Below are positions 52,331 through 59,787 of a stretch of 64,000 bases of DNA, piece after piece; position 1 is the stretch's first letter; each line of letters opens with the position of its first letter. A program made the position numbers and the translations under genes. The notes below the pieces were generated by a model, which saw only the letters and a program-made list of their open reading frames with translations, did not search any database and was not told where the DNA came from. The DNA is from Pseudomonas alloputida. GTDB lineage: Bacteria > Pseudomonadota > Gammaproteobacteria > Pseudomonadales > Pseudomonadaceae. The DNA lies in contig NZ_CP128540.1 of assembly GCF_021283545.2 (NCBI RefSeq), positions 2,391,501 through 2,455,500 on the forward strand. Reading direction: 5' to 3'.

Positions 52331-53880
52331 GGCAGGCTCCTCTGATTCATCAATGTTGCCGCCAAGGCCCGGCGGTCAACCTTACCGCTCTGATTCAACG
52401 GAAACGCTTCGACCTGAGAGAAACGCGAGGGAGTTGTCGCCTGACCGATCCGTCTGGCACATGACGTTGTAATTGCCTGGATGTCCAAGGGCATATGAGC
52501 GATCAGGAACGCGTGCAGCTCATCACTCACCTTACCCTTGCGCTTGACCACGATGGCATCGCGCACCCCTGGGCAGTTGCGCAAGGCGAGTTCGATTTCT
52601 TCGAGCTCGATGCGAACGCCATTGATCTTCACCTGGTTATCTCTGCGTCCGAGGAACACGATATCGCCGGTCGGCAGGGCACGCGCCACGTCACCGCTGA
52701 GATAGAATCTCACCTCGCCGGCACCCTCGACCTGCAACCTGCGAAAGCGCTGCTCGGTCAGCGGCGCATTGTTCAGATAACCATCGCCCACACATATACC
52801 GCCGATGATCAGCTCGCCTGCTTCCCCCGTCGGGACGGGTTGCAGGTCTTCGTCGACGATGCACACATGTGTTCCTGCAATGGGTTTGCCTATGGGGATG
52901 ACATCGCTGGCGTAACCGCGTGGCGGATTGAAGACCAAGGTGCCAATGGTGGCCTCGGTCGGTCCATAACCGTTGTAGATACGGCAGTTCGGCAAGCGCT
53001 GATGAAGCGCACTGATCAACTCAACTCCCCAAGGTTCTCCGCAGCAAACGATATGCCTGAGGTGCTGGCAGGCATTGATTGCCGGGCTGGCGAGAAGATG
53101 CTGCAGGTGGCTGGGTACCATGATGAGCATGGTGACACCGTGCTCAGCGATGCAGGCCGACAGGTAATTGGGAAAGTTGACTCGGTTGTGGTCAGGCACG
53201 AACACGGCGCCGGCGGAAAAAAAAGGCAGCACGGCCTCCTGGATCGAGGGGTCGAACGAGGCCTGGGTTTTCAGGGCCGTGACATCTTCGCTGCCGAGCG
53301 CGTAATAGTCTTGCGCCCACTGCAATCGGTTGAAAAAGCCTTTGCGGGTAATGCTCACGCCCTTGGGCACGCCGGTCGAGCCTGAGGTGAAGATCAGGTA
53401 GGCAGTCGCTTCGGGTGAAGGCTCCGGGAACAGGTCGAAGGCAGCACCGACGGGCTTGCCCGAAAACAGAGACGAGAGCGTACAGGTTGGTATTGCGTCA
53501 TCAGGCTTTTGCTCGTCCGTGATCATGAGGGCCGGCCGGGCCTGTTCGCAGATCGCCCGCTTGCGCTCAGGCGGCAGAGCTGCGGCGATTGGCAAGTAGA
53601 CCAGGCCAGCGAGCAGTAACCCCAGGACAACGACGGGATAGCGCAGTTGCACTGTCGCATTCACCGCAACCACATCCCCGCTGCGCACGCCGAGTTCATG
53701 CAGCCGAGCGTGCAGTGTGAGCAGTTCGATCCTTAGTTCGCTGTAGGTCAAGCGCTGGTCCTCGTCGAATGCCGCTGCATTCGATGGGTAGCGGTGGATG
53801 ATACGCTCGATGTATTCGACCAGCGAGAAGTGCACGGGGTAGGCAGGCCCTCCCGTGATCGTCAGTAATGCCTGGTTCAT
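52327..53880 (-). CDS. Stand-alone adenylation enzyme (NRPS A-domain type)
   Basis: 517 residues, a complete A domain without condensation or carrier domains. Core motifs: YLIFTSGSTGVPKG (A3, TSGSTG 165-170), YNGYGPTEAT (A5), GELIIGG (A6), YLSGDVAR (A7), GRRDNQVKINGVRIELEEIE (A8) and NQSGKVDRR with the catalytic Lys (A10). The A4 segment FDPSIQE has Asp210, the residue that binds the alpha-amino group of amino acid substrates, with Pro211 and Gln214 as specificity positions. It makes an aminoacyl adenylate and loads a carrier protein. Confidence 0.92.
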   Translation of the reverse strand: MNQALLTITGGPAYPVHFSLVEYIERIIHRYPSNAAAFDEDQRLTYSELRIELLTLHARLHELGVRSGDVVAVNATVQLRYPVVVLGLLLAGLVYLPIAAALPPERKRAICEQARPALMITDEQKPDDAIPTCTLSSLFSGKPVGAAFDLFPEPSPEATAYLIFTSGSTGVPKGVSITRKGFFNRLQWAQDYYALGSEDVTALKTQASFDPSIQEAVLPFFSAGAVFVPDHNRVNFPNYLSACIAEHGVTMLIMVPSHLQHLLASPAINACQHLRHIVCCGEPWGVELISALHQRLPNCRIYNGYGPTEATIGTLVFNPPRGYASDVIPIGKPIAGTHVCIVDEDLQPVPTGEAGELIIGGICVGDGYLNNAPLTEQRFRRLQVEGAGEVRFYLSGDVARALPTGDIVFLGRRDNQVKINGVRIELEEIELALRNCPGVRDAIVVKRKGKVSDELHAFLIAHMPLDIQAITTSCARRIGQATTPSRFSQVEAFPLNQSGKVDRRALAATLMNQRSLP

Positions 53881-54794
53881 GCTGCGCTCCTTGCTGTGTG
53901 GCGTACGAGACTGATTCCCTGATGAAGATCCGCATAGCCGATCAGAAGGTAGTGCTCGTCGGCCGCTATTTGCCGCTGCGAAAGCTCGGCGAGCGCCATC
54001 AGGTAATCGCTGGCGAAGCAGTGAGCCATTTGCGTCGCAGCGCCCGCGAACCGTTGCGGGGCTGAAAGGCCGAGGCGGTTCATCAGCATGTTGACAACCG
54101 GCAGGTAGAAGTTGGGCAGTACGACTTTGGCGATGTCTGATCGCTGCAGCCCGTAGCGGCCGAGCAAGCGCGTGACCTGAGTGTCCAGGGACGCGAGATC
54201 GCCGCGGAAGAATGCGCCTGGGTCGGATGCTCTGCCGAAGCTGCAGGCGGTATCGACCAGGGTTAGCGATGAGCTTTCGCCGCTGCTCAGGATCATCCCG
54301 CCTGCCGCATCGCTGAACATGCAGTTGCGATCGAAACGATGCGCCTCACTGACGGACGTGTCGGCGGTGACCAGCAGTACGTTTTTGCACTTGCCTGAGC
54401 CTATCAAGGCATCGGCCAGGTGCAGTCCGTTGAACAGGCTGTTGCAGCCACTGAGCGTCAGCCCCGTGACCGGCACGGACCCGAGGCCGCAGTTATGCAT
54501 CAGGGTGTCGAGGCGGTCGTTGCCTTGCAGGAAACCCATGGAGAATCGACTGCTGCAAACCATCAGGTGATCAATACATTGTGCTGACCCCGAGTTGGCC
54601 AATATCCGCCTGATCAAGTGCTCGGCCAGCTGGAAGGCATCACCCTGCGTCCGGCCGAGTCGGTGCCAACCCATCAGCTGCGGTGCATCAGGAAGGCCAT
54701 ATTCGCGTCGCTTGCGCTCGAAGTCCTCCACCTCGAAATAGGGAAACTGCTGCTCGCCGAGGACACTGTCGACATTGCGAAGAGAGACAGTCAT
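53877..54794 (-). CDS. KAS III-like ketosynthase/acyltransferase with altered triad
   Basis: 305 residues with thiolase fold. Nucleophile Cys117 is in LTLSGCNSLFNGLHLA, and FSDAAGGMIL is the usual glycine loop. The second catalytic position normally His in PHQAN is Asn228 (LPNFYLPVVN); the third, normally Asn in GNTSAAS, is His258 (MAHCFASDY). The Cys remains, so acyl transfer is possible, while decarboxylative condensation in the standard way is doubtful. It may act as acyltransferase on a carrier-bound intermediate. ATGA overlaps on both sides. Confidence 0.85.
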   Translation of the reverse strand: MTVSLRNVDSVLGEQQFPYFEVEDFERKRREYGLPDAPQLMGWHRLGRTQGDAFQLAEHLIRRILANSGSAQCIDHLMVCSSRFSMGFLQGNDRLDTLMHNCGLGSVPVTGLTLSGCNSLFNGLHLADALIGSGKCKNVLLVTADTSVSEAHRFDRNCMFSDAAGGMILSSGESSSLTLVDTACSFGRASDPGAFFRGDLASLDTQVTRLLGRYGLQRSDIAKVVLPNFYLPVVNMLMNRLGLSAPQRFAGAATQMAHCFASDYLMALAELSQRQIAADEHYLLIGYADLHQGISLVRHTARSAA

Positions 54795-55999
54795 GCCGAT
54801 ACCCTCTCGGCAAGGCTGAACTGTACATTGGACAGTTGCTGACGCAAACGGTTGAACACGGTTTCGGCTTCGCCGCAGAACGCCACGGAAAAGCGTACCT
54901 GATGACGCCCGGCCACCTGATAGGGAATCGTCAGGATACCCAGCTCAGTGGCCAGGTATTGCGAAAAGTCCCTGGCAGTGGCGAATGTCCTGCCGTTGCT
55001 CACAGCCGCAGGACATCGCACGTAAACAAAGAATGTGCCGTCAGCGTTTAACACCTCCAGGCCATGTGCCTGGAGAATATCGACCATTACCGCACGTCGC
55101 TGAGCTATGCACTGGCAAAGGCGTTCGGCGAAGCCCCGGTCGTCGAGAATGCAGGTCACGGCATCGAGTAAAATACGCGGCTGCCCACTTTCATGCAGCA
55201 GGCTGAGCTTGCCAAGCGCTTCGATGATTGCGGGTGCGGCAAGGATAAAGCCAAGGCGCCAGCCGGGAATCTGCAATGACTTGGAAAACGAGTGCACTTC
55301 AATGCAATGGCTCGAGGCGCCCTCGGAGTAGAGGAACCGTCCACGGGGGCGCTCGGCCGGTAGCAGATCAGAATAGGCGGCATCGTTGATCAGCAGAATG
55401 TCGTGGTCCCTGCAGATTGCCAGCAGCCGATCGCATTCCTGTTGAGAAGCCACTTTGCCCGTCGGGTTGTTGGGGTAGTTGACGATCAGCAACTTGGCAC
55501 GGGCGAGGACCTCGGGTGATAACTGATGCAGATCCGGAAGGAAATCGTTTTCCTCCAGCAATGGCAGATGTACCACGGTCGCACCCATGCGCCGGGCAAT
55601 GGTAGAAAAGATCGGGTAGGCCGGCGTCGTGGCGAGAATGACATCCCCTGTATCTATCAGGGCCAGGCATAACAGGTTGAGCGCCGACTTGGCGCCGCTG
55701 GTGGGTAGAACAGCCAGTGCAGGCGGCGCGTCCATGCCTTGGGTGGCATGGCGCAGGCAGGCGGCCTCGTACGCCGAATGATGATAGACATAGCCATGCA
55801 GCTCACGCCGCGTGGCCAGTGAGCTCAGCGCCTGGGACAGTTCGTCGGCCGGGGGGATGAAGGCATCTGCCACGCCGAAGTCCAGCAGTGGTTGTCCCGC
55901 TGTGGAGGACTTCAGCGTGCGGACCCACTTGAAAAAGTCATCGCTGTCCGGGGCCAGACTGGTCTCGCGAAAGAAAGTGTTGAAGACAGTCGCTTGCAT
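54791..55999 (-). CDS. PLP-dependent aminotransferase (fold type I, DapC/DapL-like)
   Basis: 402 residues from ATG 55999. PLP Lys240 in HSFSKSLQIPGWRLGF, NYPNNPTGKVA (residues 174-184) and NDAAYSDL (Asp206, Tyr209), Arg248 for the substrate carboxylate. Overall closest in pattern to LL-DAP or succinyl-DAP aminotransferases. Two DAP-pathway-like enzymes (this and the DapF homologue) in one operon suggest chemistry on a related amino acid; the substrate is unknown. Confidence 0.88.
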   Translation of the reverse strand: MQATVFNTFFRETSLAPDSDDFFKWVRTLKSSTAGQPLLDFGVADAFIPPADELSQALSSLATRRELHGYVYHHSAYEAACLRHATQGMDAPPALAVLPTSGAKSALNLLCLALIDTGDVILATTPAYPIFSTIARRMGATVVHLPLLEENDFLPDLHQLSPEVLARAKLLIVNYPNNPTGKVASQQECDRLLAICRDHDILLINDAAYSDLLPAERPRGRFLYSEGASSHCIEVHSFSKSLQIPGWRLGFILAAPAIIEALGKLSLLHESGQPRILLDAVTCILDDRGFAERLCQCIAQRRAVMVDILQAHGLEVLNADGTFFVYVRCPAAVSNGRTFATARDFSQYLATELGILTIPYQVAGRHQVRFSVAFCGEAETVFNRLRQQLSNVQFSLAERVSA

Positions 56000-56019
56000 G
56001 GTCGCGCTCGCTCGAAGGG

Positions 56020-57360
56020 TCAATAGTGCTCATCGTTGAAGTTGGTCAGGTGTGCAGTGCCTGAGAACCCCCCGTGATGGCTGTAACCGCGCACATGGCG
56101 CAGGCTGCGATGCTGCATGTCGTAGACGTAGATGAGTTCATTGGATACCAGCAACACGTAGCGGCCGTTATCGGAAGTCTCTATCCAGAGAGGCATGTGA
56201 CCCAACAGGGTGCAGAAGTGCAGCCCCTGAGTCGCGATGGACTCATGTGCGAAGAGTTGCTCGTCCCTGATGCACTGCAGCGAAGACTCCCTGACGATGT
56301 GGAACCGGTTGGGGTAGGCGCTGAGCACGATGTAGTGTTCGCCCTGATAACTGAACAACTTATGGGATGTCAGGCGATACAACGCCTCAGGTTGATAGTG
56401 GTCTCCCAGGCTGAGCACGCCCTCCCGAACAGTGCCTGCTTGCAACGTCGCCTCACCGTGCAATATCAATTTGCCGTGGGCTTTGGATAGGTTGTGACAG
56501 GACAGGTAGAACCGCGCAGGGTCGCTGCGTGAGAACTCGATATGCCCGGGAGTGCCCGCAGGAACGATCTGTGCGCAGGACTGCCCGGTCGACTTGTCCA
56601 CTAGGTAGATTCGGTTAGCCTGCAGGCCTCCCGCCTGATAGGCCTGCCACTGCGCTGGGTTGGCAAAAGGGTCCCCTTCTGGAGAAGGCGGACGGACATT
56701 GGCGGCCAGGCAGAATTCAGTCAGTACCAGATAACGTGGGTCCGGGCTCTGCTTGACTTCGTGCAGTGCTTCAAGGGTACGCAGCGAAGCCAGCTTGCGT
56801 GGGCTTTTCCAGCCTGTATCCAGCGCGTACAGCTCGCTATCCAACTCCTGCGGCCCCTTGCCATAGGCCCGCAAGCGCTGCTGCATATCCGTCATCGTGT
56901 ACAGGTATTCGCCTGTGTCGCGATCAAGTGAGTTTTGTGCGGACATCATGCGCGGTATGAAATCATTGTGTTCCGATACATGGCCGACGTGGTGCTGGGA
57001 AAAATCGATTTCTCGCGCATAGCTACAGTTGTGCATGCCAACTACAACGCGGCCGTCACTCAGTTCGAGTGCTTCATGCGGTTGTACGAAACAATAGGCG
57101 ACAGCCTTGCTGGAGCCACAGGCGTAAGGGTACTGGTCCGGGGCGAGGTGCTTTTCTATGTATCCGGACAATGCCGAAACATAGCTATCGACCTGTACGG
57201 CGCAGCTCTTGATCAACTTTTGGGCAAAGTCGATGAGGTAGTAGCACTCTCGATTTTCCCAGAGGCCACCGATGAAGATGCGGCCGGTCAAGTCCTCCGG
57301 CAGATGCCAGTGGGAGGGAAAGGGTTTTTCGTCGAATTGAGCGCTGTCAGTGATCGGCAT
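56020..57360 (-). CDS. Unrecognised 446-residue protein of the biosynthetic operon
   Basis: 446 residues, ATG 57360 five bases after the preceding stop. No signal peptide or membrane segment. Repeating strand-turn units (for example YYLIDFAQKLIKSC, RIYLVDKSTGQSC, NGRYVLLVSNELIYVYDM) suggest a beta-propeller. His-rich spots (FSQHHVGHVSEHNDF, GHIEFS, SCHNLSKAHGK, YSHHGGFSGTAH) could bind a metal as in carotenoid-oxygenase-like propellers, but I cannot assign a family. As an integral member of the operon it is probably an enzyme or chaperone of the pathway. Confidence 0.8.
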   Translation of the reverse strand: MPITDSAQFDEKPFPSHWHLPEDLTGRIFIGGLWENRECYYLIDFAQKLIKSCAVQVDSYVSALSGYIEKHLAPDQYPYACGSSKAVAYCFVQPHEALELSDGRVVVGMHNCSYAREIDFSQHHVGHVSEHNDFIPRMMSAQNSLDRDTGEYLYTMTDMQQRLRAYGKGPQELDSELYALDTGWKSPRKLASLRTLEALHEVKQSPDPRYLVLTEFCLAANVRPPSPEGDPFANPAQWQAYQAGGLQANRIYLVDKSTGQSCAQIVPAGTPGHIEFSRSDPARFYLSCHNLSKAHGKLILHGEATLQAGTVREGVLSLGDHYQPEALYRLTSHKLFSYQGEHYIVLSAYPNRFHIVRESSLQCIRDEQLFAHESIATQGLHFCTLLGHMPLWIETSDNGRYVLLVSNELIYVYDMQHRSLRHVRGYSHHGGFSGTAHLTNFNDEHY

Positions 57361-57365
57361 GATGC

Positions 57366-58517
57366 TTACTCCGGCATAACGGCAACAGCTTCGATTTCAA
57401 CCAGCAACTCGGTTCGGCAGACATCGGCTTGGACGAACGTCGCCACCGCTCGTTCCGGGAGAAGCGCTGCGCATACCGCGCGCACCACCGTGATGTCTTC
57501 ACGGCGTTTGATGTACACCGTGTAGCTGACAATGCTTTCAAGCCCTGATGTCGCGGGATAGCAGTCGTAATCCGAGAGCAGCCTGGCGCTGAGCAAGTTG
57601 TTTATGTTTTCAAGTGTCTGTCTGGTTTGCTGCTCGATATTCCCGACATGGACGCTCTTTGCACCGATGATACTGGCCGTTCCAGACACGAACACCATCG
57701 CCTGTGCGTCGCCGAGGATTGCTACCGCCCGGGAGAACAAGGGCGCGATCAGGCTCTCCTCTTTAGGGTACTGGAACGCGCTCGTCTGGCGTCGGTTCTC
57801 CAGTGCGACCACTCGCATGCCCGAGCGAATCTTGCACGAGAGCATCCCGAGCGTGAGTGAAGAGCCGTGCGTACCTATCCCGGTACTTGCCGGAAATGGC
57901 GAGCACAGTGCCCCCATACCGATCGAGACTTCTCGGAAAGCATCCTGTCGGGCCGCATTGACCCGTTGATAGCGGGTTTCATCGTGAGGACCTTGAGTGA
58001 TGCCGCCAATGTAGATCCAGGTGCGGAGCAGGTCATCCGGCATGTGCCCCTGGGCATGAGCGGATTCCAGGCCGTCGTAGAATTGTCGGCTGAATGCCGG
58101 GGAAACTTGCGTATCGTCGAGCGCATGCGCGTTGCTGGCCGAGAACAGCCATTGTAACGCCGCGGGCGAGCCGATCACGGCTGGTGCATCGGCAATGGCA
58201 GCTGTGTCTACCAGCCAGGCACTGATTTGAACTTGCCCCGAGAAAGGCGGCTGAACGACTACCTCAGCCCGTGAAAGCAGTGCCTGGAAATCCTTCGTCA
58301 GTTGCTCCAGAACGGTGCCGATCTGTTTCTGGTTGCTCACTGCCACGACAAGACGCAGCACGCCAAGTGGTGCCTGTTCGTTGCTGGATGGCGGCAATGA
58401 TTGCGACAGGCAGTCGCTGAATGTGTCAGGCGTACACGTGGCACTGATGAATTGATGACGAGAGCCGGCGAAGGGCAACGCAAATGCGTTGCCCCCGGAG
58501 GGAATGCTGTTAGCCAT
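57366..58517 (-). CDS. Chorismatase-like protein (FkbO/Hyg5/XanB2 family)
   Basis: 383 residues from ATG 58517 (AGGAAGA upstream). Strong family signatures: RTWIYIGGITQG, PASTGIGTHGSSL, ENRRQTSAFQYPKEE, FVSGTASIIGAKSVHVGNIE, QQTRQTLENINNLLS and the C-terminal DVCRTELLVEIEAV with the conserved Glu residues 374/376. FkbO, Hyg5 and XanB2 split pyruvate from chorismate to give dihydroxycyclohexadiene- or hydroxybenzoates. Here it may supply an aromatic unit, or act in a new way with its RidA-like fold. The N-terminal 50 residues are variable. Confidence 0.82.
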   Translation of the reverse strand: MANSIPSGGNAFALPFAGSRHQFISATCTPDTFSDCLSQSLPPSSNEQAPLGVLRLVVAVSNQKQIGTVLEQLTKDFQALLSRAEVVVQPPFSGQVQISAWLVDTAAIADAPAVIGSPAALQWLFSASNAHALDDTQVSPAFSRQFYDGLESAHAQGHMPDDLLRTWIYIGGITQGPHDETRYQRVNAARQDAFREVSIGMGALCSPFPASTGIGTHGSSLTLGMLSCKIRSGMRVVALENRRQTSAFQYPKEESLIAPLFSRAVAILGDAQAMVFVSGTASIIGAKSVHVGNIEQQTRQTLENINNLLSARLLSDYDCYPATSGLESIVSYTVYIKRREDITVVRAVCAALLPERAVATFVQADVCRTELLVEIEAVAVMPE

Positions 58518-58573
58518 TGATGATCTTCCTTTCACTGACGGGAGGGCGCGCAATCGATTCGGGGGCCAGAGCG

Positions 58574-59509
58574 TTACGGAATTCGGTTAAACGCCTTGCC
58601 ACGAGTGGTTTGCGAGCGCACGCGGTTGTGTCCGAATGCGTCTTCCCCGCCAACGATGACGGTGCCGTATTGTTCAAGGCTCACCGTTCGGCCGAACTCG
58701 GTCAGGGTGTCTGCATCCGGGTAGACCCTCACGGAGGTGGGCACGTAGCGCGAAACGTAGCCCAGGCGCGGCGTGGTCGTCTCTCCCAGATGAGGAAGCG
58801 AACCATGGAGGAGGGTGGACCAGAAAATGATGAATTCACCCTTCTTCATGGTGAAGTAGATGGCCTTCGATTCATCTGGCGCCCAGTCCGGGTCTACCTG
58901 CAAATCGCGATAGTCATAGCCATAGAAGCCGCGCGCCACGCCATTCTTGACCAGCCCGTGCTTGTCCTGGGAGTAGGCGGCCGCCTTTGATTCGTCGTAG
59001 AACCGCGCGTGCTGAGTGCCGGGGATGATGCCCATCGGCCCCATGTCCAGCGTTACGTCCGAGAGCGCCGTCCAGACCGTGACCGTTCCCCCTTGCAACG
59101 ACCCTTCGGGCCAGCGCAATGCGTCCTTGCCCCCGTTGAGGCCGGCGAACGTGTCGCCCTGGTGCCAGTCAGTCCCTTCATCGCCTGGGTACTTGGGGAA
59201 GAACTCGGAGCGCCAACAGGCCACATCACGCCCGAGCAGTTGTTGCAGCTTCGAGATGATGGCGGGATGGCAAACATGATCTGCGAGCTCATCGATGTCC
59301 AGGTGGCGGTCGTAGCTGGAGATCGGATCCTTGGTGGATTCGGCTTTACCGAACACCGACTGGGAGTGATCGAACGTCTTCAGCCGCGCGCGTCGCCAGA
59401 TGTCTTCGATCTCGCTCTGGGAGTAGGCTGGAAACGGCCCTAGATAGCCCTCTTTTTGAAAGAACGCCACTTGTTCGTCAGTGAGTGGCTGATGAAGATC
59501 ATTCGTCAT
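58574..59509 (-). CDS. SyrB2-type Fe(II)/2-oxoglutarate-dependent halogenase
   Basis: 311 residues, co-linear with SyrB2 over the whole length. In EFFPKYPGDEGTDWHQGDTF the first iron ligand is His116, and the position where hydroxylases have Asp/Glu is Gly118 (Ala118 in SyrB2), leaving a site for chloride. His235 is in FWSTLLHGSLPH and Arg254 in YVSRYVPTSV is the 2-oxoglutarate ligand. SyrB2-family enzymes chlorinate aliphatic carbons of amino acids held as thioesters on a carrier protein. Adjacent carrier protein (12 bases upstream) and stand-alone A enzyme fit this. Confidence 0.93.
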   Translation of the reverse strand: MTNDLHQPLTDEQVAFFQKEGYLGPFPAYSQSEIEDIWRRARLKTFDHSQSVFGKAESTKDPISSYDRHLDIDELADHVCHPAIISKLQQLLGRDVACWRSEFFPKYPGDEGTDWHQGDTFAGLNGGKDALRWPEGSLQGGTVTVWTALSDVTLDMGPMGIIPGTQHARFYDESKAAAYSQDKHGLVKNGVARGFYGYDYRDLQVDPDWAPDESKAIYFTMKKGEFIIFWSTLLHGSLPHLGETTTPRLGYVSRYVPTSVRVYPDADTLTEFGRTVSLEQYGTVIVGGEDAFGHNRVRSQTTRGKAFNRIP

Positions 59510-59521
59510 TACGGTTGCTCC

Positions 59522-59761
59522 TTAACCGATGTTCTCAAGCGTGATTTTCCGGCTCAATGTTGCAGCCAAGGCCGTTATCGAAGCCCCTTCGGTGAGGACG
59601 TCGAGGCTGGCGGAGAGATTGAAGCGCTTATTGAGTTCATCAATAAGAATCGCTATCTGCAAAGAGTTGATGCCCTGCTCGAACAAGTCGGCATGTGGGT
59701 CGAATACCGAGGTGTCGACCAGATCAGCTAGTATCTTCTCGATCGCATGGATGATCGTCAT
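59522..59761 (-). CDS. Peptidyl/acyl carrier protein (second of two)
   Basis: 79 residues. Phosphopantetheine site Ser33 in DLFEQGINSLQIAILIDEL. Directly upstream of the halogenase gene in transcription order, so it is the best candidate for the halogenase carrier. Confidence 0.88.
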   Translation of the reverse strand: MTIIHAIEKILADLVDTSVFDPHADLFEQGINSLQIAILIDELNKRFNLSASLDVLTEGASITALAATLSRKITLENIG

Positions 59762-59787
59762 TGGATAAAGGACTCCCAGTCAGGCTG

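Noticed and set aside
52495..53385. 296-residue plus-strand frame opposite the adenylation enzyme
   Set aside because: Antisense shadow; A-domain motifs A3-A10 are all on the minus strand.
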